Shown: positions 8,200 to 16,926, numbered from the stretch's first letter. The stretch: DNA of 64,000 nt from Paraburkholderia aspalathi (GCF_900116445.1 NZ_FPBH01000026.1:95113-159112); one strand, 5' to 3'. Numbers and translations are program-made. Notes: generated by a model not told the origin, from the letters alone.

Positions 8200-9912
8200 A
8201 TGGTTACGATGACACGCAAGGCCTACGCCGAGATGTTCGGCCCGACCACCGGCGACGCAGTGCGGCTAGGCGACACGTCGCTTCTCGCCGAGATCGAGCA
8301 CGACTATGCGGTGCCGGGTGACGAATGCCTGCACGGGGGCGGCAAGACGCTGCGCGACGGCATGGGCCTGAAGGCCGGACACGACAGCGCAGACGGCGCA
8401 CTCGACATGCTGATCTGCAACGCGACGATCATCGATCCGGTGCTCGGCATCGTGAAAGGCGACATCGGCGTCAAAGACGGCCGGATCGTGGCGATCGGCA
8501 AGGCGGGCAATCCACAGGTGATGGACGGCGTCGATCCGCGCCTCGTGTGCGGCGTCGCAACGACCGTCAAGGACGCCGAGGGGCTGATCGCCACCCCAGG
8601 CGGCATCGACGTCCACGTGCATTTCGATTCGGCGCAGCTCTGCGAACACGCGCTCGCCTCCGGCCTCACCACGTTGATTGGCGGTTCGCTTGGCCCCATC
8701 ACGGTCGGCATCGATTGCGGCGGCGAGTGGAACGTGGGGCGCATGATGCAGGCCTCCGAGCAGTGGCCACTCAACTTCGGTTTTCTCGGGCGCGGCAACT
8801 CGAGCAAGCCGGGCTCGCTCATCGGCCAGCTACGGGGCGGCTGCCTCGGGCTGAAGATTCACGAAGACTGGGGCGCCATGCCCGCGGTGATCGACACGTG
8901 TCTGACGGTCGCCGATGAATACGATTTTCAGGTGCAACTGCATAGCGACACGTTGAACGAGTCCGGCTTTCTCGAAGACACCGTTGCGGCGATGAAGGAC
9001 CGCACGATCCACATGTACCACACCGAAGGCGCGGGCGGCGGCCATGCGCCCGACATCATCGCGGTGGCGGGACGTATGAACTGCCTGCCCTCGTCAACCA
9101 ATCCGACCAATCCGTACACCGTGAACACCTTCGATGAGCATCTCGACATGATCATGGTGTGTCACCACCTGAACCCGGCGGTGCCCGAAGACGTCGCGTT
9201 CGCTGAATCGCGCATCCGCGCGCAGACGATTTCCGCCGAAGACGTATTGCACGATCTCGGGGCGATCTCGATGCTCGGTTCGGACAGCCAGGGGATGGGG
9301 CGTATCAATGAGGTGATCTGCCGGACCTGGCAGCTGGCCTCGCAGATGAAGGACCAACGCGGGCGTCTTTCAAGCGAGCGCACGGCGCGCGGCGACAACG
9401 AGCGGATCAGGCGCTACATCGCAAAGTACACGATCAACGCCGCGCGCACCTTCGGTATTGCCGACACGGTCGGATCGCTCGAAGACGGCAAGCTCGCCGA
9501 CATCGTGCTGTGGCGGCCCGCGTTCTTCGGCATCAAGCCCGAGGTCGTGATCAAGGGTGGCTTCATTGCGTGGGGGGCGATGGGTGATTCGGCAGCATCG
9601 CTCATGACCTGTGAGCCGCTTGCGATGCGTCCGCAATGGGGGGCATTCGGACGCGCGCCCGCCTCGCTCGCGGTCAACTTCGTGAATCCGCTTGCGCTCG
9701 GCGCCGATTTGCACGGCCGGCTAGGCATCATGCGCAGGCTGGTCGGCGCACATGGCACACGAAGCCTTAGCAAGCGCGACATGCTGCATAACGACGCGTG
9801 TCCGTCCATCTCCGTCAATGCGCAGACGTTCGAAGTGTCGGTGGACGGCCAGGTGATCCGCTGCGACCCCGCACGCGAAGTGCCGCTTAGCCGGCGTTAC
9901 ATGTTGCGTTAG
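8200..9912 (+). CDS. ureC: urease alpha subunit (catalytic)
   Basis: A 570-residue amidohydrolase that hydrolyses urea to ammonia and carbamate at a dinickel centre. Every active-site residue known from Klebsiella urease is recognisable: His139 and His141 (GGIDVHVHF), the carbamylated Lys219 and His221 (GLKIHEDWG), His248 (LHSDTLNESGF), His274 (HTEGAGGGHAPD), flap Cys321-His322 (MVCHHLN), Arg338 (AESRIR) and Asp362 (GSDSQGMGR). Outside these blocks it differs clearly from the usual enterobacterial/beta-proteobacterial sequence; for example FDSAQL follows the first His pair instead of WICPQQ. The start at 8200 has AAGGAG five bases upstream; a second ATG lies at 8209. Confidence 0.95.
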   Translation: MVTMTRKAYAEMFGPTTGDAVRLGDTSLLAEIEHDYAVPGDECLHGGGKTLRDGMGLKAGHDSADGALDMLICNATIIDPVLGIVKGDIGVKDGRIVAIGKAGNPQVMDGVDPRLVCGVATTVKDAEGLIATPGGIDVHVHFDSAQLCEHALASGLTTLIGGSLGPITVGIDCGGEWNVGRMMQASEQWPLNFGFLGRGNSSKPGSLIGQLRGGCLGLKIHEDWGAMPAVIDTCLTVADEYDFQVQLHSDTLNESGFLEDTVAAMKDRTIHMYHTEGAGGGHAPDIIAVAGRMNCLPSSTNPTNPYTVNTFDEHLDMIMVCHHLNPAVPEDVAFAESRIRAQTISAEDVLHDLGAISMLGSDSQGMGRINEVICRTWQLASQMKDQRGRLSSERTARGDNERIRRYIAKYTINAARTFGIADTVGSLEDGKLADIVLWRPAFFGIKPEVVIKGGFIAWGAMGDSAASLMTCEPLAMRPQWGAFGRAPASLAVNFVNPLALGADLHGRLGIMRRLVGAHGTRSLSKRDMLHNDACPSISVNAQTFEVSVDGQVIRCDPAREVPLSRRYMLR

Positions 9913-9943
9913 CGGCATCGGACGCGATAGAGGAGTGTTTTCG

Positions 9944-10639
9944 ATGAGCACCGATTCTGATTTATCCGGCGGCATGCAGCTTGCAACGAATCCCTTTGAG
10001 AACGCCGCGCGGTCTACTGTGCATGCCGCACGTGCGGCCCGCGTCGGCATAGGCGGTCCAGTGGGATCGGGCAAAACGCGCCTGCTCGAGCAGTTGATTC
10101 CGCGTTTCGCCGCACGCGGGATCGACCTCGCGGTGATCACCAACGATCTCGTCACGCGCGAAGACGCCGAACGCGTGCGTCGCAGCGGCCTGATCGATCC
10201 GGCACGCGTGCTGGCCGTCGAAACGGGCGCGTGTCCGCACACTGCGATCCGCGAAGACCCGACCCTCAACCTGCAGGCGGCCGACGAACTGGACGCGCGT
10301 TACCCCGGCTTGCGGCTGGTACTGATCGAATCGGGCGGTGACAATCTCGCGTCGTCGTTCTCGCTCGATCTGGTCGACTACTGGATCTTCGTCATCGACG
10401 TCGCGGCCGGTGACGACATCCCACGCAAACGCGGCCTCGGTGTGCTGTCCTGCGATCTGCTCGTGATCAACAAGTTCGACCTCGCGCCTCACGTGGGTGT
10501 CGATCTGCAACGGATGGTCAGCGAGGCGCGCGAAGTGCGCGGCGAGCGGCCCGTGCTGTTGACCAACTGCGCAACAGGCGACGGGGTCGATGCGGTGGCC
10601 GATGCCATTATCGAGAACGTGCTCTTCGATGCGCTCTGA
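9944..10639 (+). CDS. ureG: urease accessory GTPase UreG
   Basis: A 231-residue SIMIBI-class GTPase that drives nickel insertion into urease. P-loop GIGGPVGSGKT is near residue 35, the nickel-binding CPH motif is in ETGACPHTAIREDPTLN, followed by the ESGGDNLASSFS segment and the NKFDLA specificity motif. ATG 9944 was chosen over GTG 9935 because the AGGAG site at 9931-9935 is well spaced for the former and overlaps the latter. About 35 polar residues precede the P-loop, longer than in minimal UreG, but without a His-rich tract. The end overlaps ureD by eleven bases. Confidence 0.93.
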   Translation: MSTDSDLSGGMQLATNPFENAARSTVHAARAARVGIGGPVGSGKTRLLEQLIPRFAARGIDLAVITNDLVTREDAERVRRSGLIDPARVLAVETGACPHTAIREDPTLNLQAADELDARYPGLRLVLIESGGDNLASSFSLDLVDYWIFVIDVAAGDDIPRKRGLGVLSCDLLVINKFDLAPHVGVDLQRMVSEAREVRGERPVLLTNCATGDGVDAVADAIIENVLFDAL

Positions 10640-11642
10640 AACACTGCCCGATCACGCCGGCGCGGGCGCTTGCACGACGGCCGGCATGGGTGCCGGCTTG
10701 TGCGCTCCTGGCGCCCTTGCAGCGGTCCACGGCCATGCGGATGCCGCGCAACTCGATCTGTGTTTCGAACGCGCACCGTCCGGAAAGACGTGGCTCTCGC
10801 GGCAACGCAGCGGTTATCCGTTCCATGTCGGCCGTATCTTGCCGGTAACACGGTGTATCGATCGTGCGCCGGCCTCGGATGCGACAGCGGAAGTGATCGT
10901 GCAGTCTTCATCGGGCGGCCTGTTCGAGGGCGACCGCGTGTTTCAGCGCTTCGTGGCGATGCCGCGCGCGCAAGCTGCCATTCGCACAGCGGCAGCAACC
11001 ATCGTGCATACGATGACACACGGCATCGCGCATTCGCGGGTCGCCATTGAAGCGCATCCGCAATCGCGATTCGACTATCTGCCGCAGCCGACCATCCTGT
11101 TTCCCGCCGCCCGGCTTGTGAGCACCATCGATGTCGTGTTGCATGGCGGCGCGACGGTTCTCATCGCCGATACGTGGCTCACTCACGACCCCACGCGTCG
11201 CACCGCGGGCTTCGGCATGCTGGATGCGACCATCAACATACACAACGCCGACGCACAACTGCTGGCGCGCGACCGTTTTCGCCTCGCGCCTGGCGCATCA
11301 CGCGGTTCGCTCTCCGGCGTGCGCCAGATGTATGGCGCGCACGGCGGCCTGCTCGTGCTCAGGCTCGACGACGGCGATGCAGGCAGCGAAGCACTGGCGC
11401 ACGCCATCAACGCAGCCCTTCAGACACTCGACATGCCGCTCACAACGGCCTATGCCGCAGCCGGTGTGCTGCCGGGCGCGTGCGGCACGTTCGTCAGGAT
11501 GCTGGCCGCCGACAGCGTCGCGTTGCGCGCGATCTTTTCCACCGCCGTCGAGGCTGTCCATCGGACGCTCGACGGTGTCCACGAAGGGGCGCCGCGCGCG
11601 TCCCATTCGTCCCAAAACCGCAACCGAGGGGTATGCCCGTGA
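10629..11642 (+). CDS. ureD: urease accessory protein UreD
   Basis: A 337-residue UreD/UreH scaffold protein of the nickel-loading complex. Family features are ASSGGLFEGDR-like SSSGGLFEGDRVFQRF near residue 95, YLPQPTILFPAARL near 145 and the segment ADTWLTHDPTRR. The ATG at 10629 lies inside the end of ureG, and an opening Ala/Gly-rich stretch of about 35 residues precedes the conserved domain. The end overlaps the amidase by ten bases. UreD is normally first in urease operons; here it is last, after ureG. Confidence 0.85.
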   Translation: MRSETLPDHAGAGACTTAGMGAGLCAPGALAAVHGHADAAQLDLCFERAPSGKTWLSRQRSGYPFHVGRILPVTRCIDRAPASDATAEVIVQSSSGGLFEGDRVFQRFVAMPRAQAAIRTAAATIVHTMTHGIAHSRVAIEAHPQSRFDYLPQPTILFPAARLVSTIDVVLHGGATVLIADTWLTHDPTRRTAGFGMLDATINIHNADAQLLARDRFRLAPGASRGSLSGVRQMYGAHGGLLVLRLDDGDAGSEALAHAINAALQTLDMPLTTAYAAAGVLPGACGTFVRMLAADSVALRAIFSTAVEAVHRTLDGVHEGAPRASHSSQNRNRGVCP

Positions 11643-13159
11643 CACTGCGCCGTCCGTCCAAAACCGATCTGATTGAAATCAGCCGAGCCCGTCATCTGTC
11701 TCTGACCGAAGTCGAACTCGACGAGTACTACGAACTCGTCTGCGAAAACCTGTCGCTTTACGACACGCTCGATCAGTATTCCGAACCTGCATTCGACGTC
11801 CTGCCGGCGGTGCGTGTCGCGGGCACGCGTCCGGCCCCGCACGACGATCCGCTCAACGCAGTGGTGCGCAACTGCTCGGTGCATCTGCCCGGCGCGCAGG
11901 GGCGGCTCTCCGGGAAAACCGTCGGGCTCAAGGATACGATCAGCGTCGCCGGCATTCCAATGTCGTGCGCGTCGCGCCTGCTGTACGACTACGTGCCCGA
12001 GCGTGACGCAACCATCGTGAAGCGGCTGCTCGCCGACGGCGCGCACATCACCGCGATTCTCAACACCGACGACTTCGCGTTTTCGGGCGGCGGCCACACG
12101 AGCACTTACGGCCCTACTCTCAACGCAGCGAACCCGGCGCATCTCGCGGGCGGCTCGTCATGCGGCTCGGCCGCGGCGGTTGCCAGCGGTCTGGTCGATC
12201 TCGCGATCGGCGGCGATCAGGGTGGCTCGATCCGGATTCCGTCGTCGTGGTCGGGCACCGTCGGCCACAAACCGACGCACGGCCTCGTGCCGTATACAGG
12301 CATCGTCGGCTTCGACCTGACGATCGACCATATCGGTCCGATGACGCGTACCGTCAGCGATGCCGCCCTGCTGCTCTCGGTCATCGCCGGGCTCGACGAT
12401 GCCGACGCCGACCCGCGTCAGACGAAACCCGTTGAAAAGTGCGACTACACGCGTGCGCTGACGGGCAGCATTCATGGCCTGAAGATCGCAGTCGTGTCGG
12501 AAGGATTCGGCTCGGAGGAAGCGCTGCCTGAAGTCGACGAAGCCGTACGCGTTGCGGTGCAGGCGCTGACGCGTCTCGGCGCGACGGTCGACACGATCTC
12601 CGTGCCGGAACATCGGATGGTCGTGCCCGTGTGGAACGCGGTCGCAATCGAGGGAGGCGTCGCCAATTTCTATGCGGGGCATCACGCCTACCAGAACAAA
12701 GGGCTCTACGACCCACGCCTGATGTCAGCGATGGGACGCGGCATCAAGACTCACGGCGGCGACTTCTCGCCGACGGCCAAGATGGGTGTCCTCGTCGCCG
12801 CATACATGACGGACTACTACCAAGGCGTGTTTTATGCTCGTGCCCGCAATCTGGCGCGCCAACTGAACGCTGCGTACGAACGCGTGTTCGGTACGTACGA
12901 TCTCGTCGTCATGCCGACTACGCCGCAGACGGCGCATGCGCGGCTTGCCGGTCAGGAGACCGATCGCAAGACCTTTGTGAGGCAAGCGCTCAACATGTGC
13001 GCCAATACAGCCGCGTTCGATCTGACGGGTCATCCTTCGATTTCGGTGCCATGCAAAGCGGTGGATGGTTTGCCCGTGGGTCTGATGATCACGGGGCGGC
13101 ATTTCGCCGATGCCACCGTACTACGGGCTGCGCATGCCTACGAGCAGGGGGGCGCATGA
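11633..13159 (+). CDS. amidase-signature family amidase
   Basis: A 508-residue serine amidase with the Ser-cisSer-Lys triad: Lys100 (VGLKDT), Ser175 (AGGSSCGSA) and Ser199 (GGDQGGSIR). These positions are each exactly four higher than Lys96/Ser171/Ser195 of the Rhodococcus nitrile-pathway amidase, and the long N-terminal helical region plus DFAFSGGGHTSTYGP also fit that branch, which hydrolyses aliphatic and aromatic amides. No nitrile hydratase genes are present here. The ATG at 11633 overlaps ureD; a GTG at 11639 is also possible. It is unrelated in fold to AmiE, so the operon holds two independent amide hydrolases plus urease. Allophanate hydrolase is less likely because its C-terminal domain is absent. 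Confidence 0.85.
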   Translation: MPVTLRRPSKTDLIEISRARHLSLTEVELDEYYELVCENLSLYDTLDQYSEPAFDVLPAVRVAGTRPAPHDDPLNAVVRNCSVHLPGAQGRLSGKTVGLKDTISVAGIPMSCASRLLYDYVPERDATIVKRLLADGAHITAILNTDDFAFSGGGHTSTYGPTLNAANPAHLAGGSSCGSAAAVASGLVDLAIGGDQGGSIRIPSSWSGTVGHKPTHGLVPYTGIVGFDLTIDHIGPMTRTVSDAALLLSVIAGLDDADADPRQTKPVEKCDYTRALTGSIHGLKIAVVSEGFGSEEALPEVDEAVRVAVQALTRLGATVDTISVPEHRMVVPVWNAVAIEGGVANFYAGHHAYQNKGLYDPRLMSAMGRGIKTHGGDFSPTAKMGVLVAAYMTDYYQGVFYARARNLARQLNAAYERVFGTYDLVVMPTTPQTAHARLAGQETDRKTFVRQALNMCANTAAFDLTGHPSISVPCKAVDGLPVGLMITGRHFADATVLRAAHAYEQGGA

Positions 13160-13986
13160 CGAGACCGCAACTCGCGCCGGCCGGCGCACCGCTGGATGCG
13201 TGGCGCGTCACGCAGGAGCCGTGGTATGAACCGGTCGACCATGAACTGGCGTGGTTCGAAGCGGCTTACCATGCACGGCTGCCGATCATGCTCAAAGGAC
13301 CGACCGGCTGCGGCAAGACGCGCCTGGTCGAACACATGGCGTGGCGGCTGAAACGCCCGCTCGTGACCATTGCCTGTCACGAGGACATGAACGCAGGCGA
13401 TCTCGTCGGGCGCTACCTGCTCGACGGCAACGGTACCTACTGGCAAGACGGGCCGCTCACGAACGCCGTCAGGCATGGCGCGATCTGCTACCTCGATGAA
13501 GTGGTCGAAGCCCGTCAGGATACGACCGTTGTCATCCATCCGCTCACCGATTCGCGCCGCATTCTGCCGATCGACAAAAGCGGCGAGCTGATTACCGCGC
13601 ATCCGGATTTCACCCTGGTGATTTCGTTCAATCCGCACTATCAGCATGTATCGAAAAATCTGAAACCGTCGACACGTCAGCGCTTTGTCGCGCTCGACCT
13701 CGGCTGGCCGGGTGCGCAGACGGAAGCCGCAATCGTCGCGCATGAAGGCAATGTGCCGCACGACGTGGCTGAAAAGCTCGTGACAATTGCGGCGCGGACC
13801 CGCGTACTCGACGATCCCGCCTTGCCGGAGGGGGCTTCGACGCGCATGCTGATCTACGCTGCGACGTTGATTGCACACGGAATGGATGCACTGGCCGCGT
13901 GCCGGATCGGCATCATCCAGCCGCTCAGCGACGACGCCGATCTGTGCGCCGCGCTGACGGCAATCGCCAGTGGCGTGTTCGGATGA
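13156..13986 (+). CDS. MoxR/CbbQ-NorQ-type AAA+ ATPase
   Basis: A 276-residue AAA+ ATPase with Walker A GPTGCGKT (residues 48-55), Walker B AICYLDEV (Asp114, Glu115), sensor 1 in TLVISFNPHY and an arginine-finger region STRQRF. The order and the segment DLVGRYLLDGNGTYWQDGPL are typical of the CbbQ/NirQ/NorQ/GpvN group, which act with a VWA protein to remodel metalloenzymes: CbbQO activates Rubisco, and NorQD is needed for non-haem iron in nitric oxide reductase. It overlaps the amidase upstream and the VWA gene downstream by four bases each, so translation is coupled. The client here is unknown; urease or the neighbouring amidase is an inference. Confidence 0.88.
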   Translation: MTRPQLAPAGAPLDAWRVTQEPWYEPVDHELAWFEAAYHARLPIMLKGPTGCGKTRLVEHMAWRLKRPLVTIACHEDMNAGDLVGRYLLDGNGTYWQDGPLTNAVRHGAICYLDEVVEARQDTTVVIHPLTDSRRILPIDKSGELITAHPDFTLVISFNPHYQHVSKNLKPSTRQRFVALDLGWPGAQTEAAIVAHEGNVPHDVAEKLVTIAARTRVLDDPALPEGASTRMLIYAATLIAHGMDALAACRIGIIQPLSDDADLCAALTAIASGVFG

Positions 13987-15770
13987 ACGCCGGTACGGCG
14001 GTAGCAGCGAGCCCTGGCATCGACGAGGGACCCTGTGCGATCGCAACGCGTGAGGTCTTTCCGTTCACGCGCTTCGAGCGGACGCTCGGTTTGTATCTGC
14101 GCGCGGCGTGGCAAATAAGCACTCCCGTGCAGGCGCTCGCGCGCAGCGAACAGACAGTCGCCGCACGACCATGTCCGATCGTGACGGGCACCGCGCTGAT
14201 GTTGCCGCGTGAGTATGAGGCCGATAGTCCGGACGACTCACGCCGCTTCTACCTGGCGTGTGCGGCACATGCGGCAGCCCATCTGACTTATTCGACAGTG
14301 CGTTTCGATCCCGCCAGACTGCGGCCGCTGCAGTTGACGCTGGTTGGTGTGATCGAGGACGCACGGGTCGAACGGCTCGCGATTGCGCGCTATCCGGGAC
14401 TGCGGCGCTGGTGGCTGCCGTTTCATCGAACGGGCTCAGAAAGCAGCGGCACCGCGGCCGCTTTGATCGCGAGACTTGCGCGCGGTCTGCTCGACCCTGG
14501 CTATGTCGATCGCGACGGTTGGGTCATAAAGGGTCGCACGCTATTCGAAGCGGCGTTCAGCAGAACCGCTGGTACGGACGCGGGTATCTCACGCCATCTG
14601 GGCAACTTGCTGGGCAACGACCTCGGGCAGATGCGGATCCAGTTCAACGCGAAGACTTACACCCCAGCCGCCATCTATCGTGACGACAACAGCGGATTGT
14701 GGGACTTGCCGCCGACAGCGGTCGCGCCGGTATCCGGCGATGTCGCGCCCGAGCGCAATGTTGCGCCACAGGAAAGCGAGGGAGTCGGCGAGATTCCACC
14801 AGATCAGCCAACGCCGCCCAGGCGGATTGCGGATAGACCCGGAGACACGCCGGCAGCCGCTGCCCCACACGATGAAGAACTGCCCACACGCGTCGTATCT
14901 TTGCACCGCTATCCGGAGTGGGACTACGTGATTCGACGCTATCGCAGCGATTGGTGCAGCGTCGAGTCATTGAGTCTGGATACCGCTTCGCCAGACTGCC
15001 CTGCCCTTCACGATTACGCCGCGCCGGCACGGCGCGTCAGGGCGGTGCTCAATACGACACGGCAGCACGCCGTCACGGGCAGGACGCGCGAGTTCGAAGG
15101 CGATCTGCTTGATCTCGATGCATGTATCGCGGGTCGCATTGATGCCCTGCGCGGCGAGCGGGACCGCTTCAAAGGCTTCGTGGCGCCCCGCCGCGAGGCG
15201 CGCGGTGTGCCGCTCGCGATACTGCTCGACCTCTCGGCATCGAACGCGTTCGACGGGCGCATCGATACCGTGCTGGACGTCGCGCGCGTACTTGGGCAAG
15301 CGCTGCGCACGGGCGATCGACCTTATGCGATGTACGGCTTTCATTCCGAGGGGCGGCAACGGGTGCGCTTTCACGTGTTCAAGGATTTCGACGAGGCGTG
15401 GAGCGCGTCGACCGAGGCCTATATTGCGCGGATTCGTCCAGGGCTTTCCACCCGCTTTGGTGCTGCGCTTCGGCATGCCGGTGCGCGGGTGAGCCACGAA
15501 GCCGCGCGTATAGGCTTGTCCAGGGCCAGCTTGTTGACCGTGTCCGATTGCGTTCCGTTTGATATCGATGTCTTCGATCCTCGCTATTTGCGCGAAGACA
15601 CGCGGCGGGCATTGAACGAGCTCGCTGTGCGCGGGATCGAATGCGGGTGTCTGGCTCTTGATCCGCAGACGCTTGAGGATGCGAAAGCGCTATTCGGCCG
15701 ACGCCGGGTTGCGCCTCTCAGTGACCTGCGTGGTTTGCCATCGGCGCTGGTCGCGGTTGCTTCACGATAA
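13983..15770 (+). CDS. CbbO/NorD-like von Willebrand factor A protein
   Basis: A 595-residue cytoplasmic partner of the preceding ATPase. The C-terminal third (about residues 405-595) is a VWA domain with an intact metal-ion site DLSAS (LAILLDLSASNAFDG), a later Thr in the loop GLSTRFGAAL, and the acidic segment SDCVPFDID. The N-terminal half is helical, with HAAAHLTYS and VIEDARVERLAIARYPG, the latter typical of NorD/CbbO proteins. A Pro/Glu/Gln-rich linker lies around residues 250-300. The start ATG overlaps the ATPase stop by four bases. It is the last gene of the operon and ends about 110 bases before a terminator hairpin shared with tRNA-Pro. Confidence 0.85.
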   Translation: MNAGTAVAASPGIDEGPCAIATREVFPFTRFERTLGLYLRAAWQISTPVQALARSEQTVAARPCPIVTGTALMLPREYEADSPDDSRRFYLACAAHAAAHLTYSTVRFDPARLRPLQLTLVGVIEDARVERLAIARYPGLRRWWLPFHRTGSESSGTAAALIARLARGLLDPGYVDRDGWVIKGRTLFEAAFSRTAGTDAGISRHLGNLLGNDLGQMRIQFNAKTYTPAAIYRDDNSGLWDLPPTAVAPVSGDVAPERNVAPQESEGVGEIPPDQPTPPRRIADRPGDTPAAAAPHDEELPTRVVSLHRYPEWDYVIRRYRSDWCSVESLSLDTASPDCPALHDYAAPARRVRAVLNTTRQHAVTGRTREFEGDLLDLDACIAGRIDALRGERDRFKGFVAPRREARGVPLAILLDLSASNAFDGRIDTVLDVARVLGQALRTGDRPYAMYGFHSEGRQRVRFHVFKDFDEAWSASTEAYIARIRPGLSTRFGAALRHAGARVSHEAARIGLSRASLLTVSDCVPFDIDVFDPRYLREDTRRALNELAVRGIECGCLALDPQTLEDAKALFGRRRVAPLSDLRGLPSALVAVASR

Positions 15771-15877
15771 GAATGGCTAGGCGAGCGAGTCCAGAGGAAC
15801 CGTCAGGTTGTTGGTGCGGGCACGTAAGAGCCGACCGTGGTGTGAGAGCAACCGTGGGGGCAAAATCCACCCCAAAA

Positions 15878-15913
15878 CGAAAAAGGCCTCACAAGCGTTG
15901 CTTGTAAGGCCTT
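15878..15913 (-). terminator. terminator of tRNA-Pro, usable in both directions
   Basis: Arms 15883-15896 and 15900-15913 pair with a single mismatch around a three-base loop. Read on the minus strand the stem ends in TTTTT followed by more T-rich sequence, so it closes tRNA-Pro. On the plus strand it is followed by only a broken T run, weaker, but it is the first hairpin after the long nitrogen operon. Nothing else is apparent between 15771 and 15877. Confidence 0.75.
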
Positions 15914-15917
15914 GATT

Positions 15918-15998
<81 letters not shown>

Positions 15999-16009
15999 AA
16001 CAGCTAAAA

Positions 16010-16018
16010 ATTATAACA
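16010..16018 (-). promoter_or_regulatory. extended -10 promoter of tRNA-Pro
   Basis: Read on the minus strand, TGTTATAAT gives a perfect -10 hexamer with the extended TG element, placing the start site near 16003, a few bases before the tRNA 5' end at 15998. The -35 (TTCTAA at seventeen bases) is weak, as is usual when an extended -10 is present. The A/T-rich stretch right after it is a common stable-RNA leader. Confidence 0.65.
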
Positions 16019-16061
16019 GACACTTCAATCGATTAGAACCGCTCTGCGCTAACAAAGAAAA

Positions 16062-16469
16062 CTAGTGACCCAACAGGTCGATCACATGCAGCAATTCCTT
16101 GCGCAACTGCTCCACATCTACCGCAGCCGTTGCGGCGGCCGGAACCGCCGCGCCCTCGCCTTCCTCGACCAGGTCAGCCGGTCCACCCTGCGCACCGCCG
16201 CCATGCGAATCGAGCCGATTGCGTGCACCGTTGATCGTAAAGCCCTGCTCGTACAGCAACTCACGAATCCGCCGGATCAACAGCACCTCATGATGCTGAT
16301 AGTACCGACGATTGCCGCGCCGTTTGACCGGCCTCAACTGCGTGAACTCCTGTTCCCAATAGCGCAGCACATGCGGTTTCACGCCGCATAGTTCGCTGAC
16401 CTCACCAATCGTGAAGTAGCGCTTCGCCGGAATCGGAGGCAAGACGACTTTTTCGATCGTCGCTGTCAT
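16062..16469 (-). CDS. MerR-family transcriptional regulator
   Basis: A 135-residue protein with a single MerR-type winged helix at residues 16-85, seen as KRYFTIGEVSELCGVKPHVLRYWEQEF followed by RRGNRRYYQHHEVLLIRRI. The rest is an Ala/Gly-rich linker and a short C-terminal helix LRKELLHVIDLLGH that could dimerise. No Cys cluster is present, so metal sensing as in classical MerR is unlikely. This small regulator follows ihfA in many beta- and gammaproteobacteria, with no well-established target. It starts 46 bases after the ihfA stop, so co-transcription is likely. Confidence 0.85.
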   Translation of the reverse strand: MTATIEKVVLPPIPAKRYFTIGEVSELCGVKPHVLRYWEQEFTQLRPVKRRGNRRYYQHHEVLLIRRIRELLYEQGFTINGARNRLDSHGGGAQGGPADLVEEGEGAAVPAAATAAVDVEQLRKELLHVIDLLGH

Positions 16470-16515
16470 CGTCAGTTAGCCGTCGTGGTGGGTTGCGCAG
16501 GGACGCGCCAGTCGA

Positions 16516-16926
16516 TCAGCGCGCGAAGCTCGCTTCAGCGCCGTTCTCGACCAACGCTTTCAGCTTTTGACTTGCATGGAACGTCACAACGCGGCGCGCG
16601 GCGATCGGAATCGCCTCGCCGGTCTTCGGGTTTCTGCCGGGACGCTGGGGTTTGTCGCGCAACTGGAAGTTGCCGAACCCCGACAGCTTCACGCTATCGC
16701 CACTCTCCAGCGCATCGCGGATCACCTCGAAGAATGCTTCGACCATGTCTTTCGCTTCCCGCTTGTTGAGCCCGACATTGTCGAACAGCAACTCGGCAAG
16801 TTCAGCCTTGGTAAGCGTCGGCGTTTCGGAGGAAACGGCCGCGGGTGATGTCGGAATATCGCGAATCATGGCGCTGCGTTGCGCCGTAAGAAGGGCTTCG
16901 AAATCACTCGAGTTCATTTCATTCAT
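16516..16926 (-). CDS. ihfA: integration host factor alpha subunit
   Basis: DNA-bending protein that pairs with IhfB. The standard 100-residue core begins at TLTKAELAELLFDNVGLNKR and includes GFGNFQLRDKPQRPGRNPKTGE (with the Pro that inserts into the minor groove) and IAARRVVTFHASQKLK. About 35 extra residues (MNEMNSSDFEALLTAQRSAM onward) precede it. The same frame is open further to a TTG at 16947, but ATG 16926 is the most plausible start; no strong ribosome site decides it. IHF also assists sigma-54 promoters such as the one at 218-233. Position after pheT is conserved widely. Confidence 0.9.
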   Translation of the reverse strand: MNEMNSSDFEALLTAQRSAMIRDIPTSPAAVSSETPTLTKAELAELLFDNVGLNKREAKDMVEAFFEVIRDALESGDSVKLSGFGNFQLRDKPQRPGRNPKTGEAIPIAARRVVTFHASQKLKALVENGAEASFAR

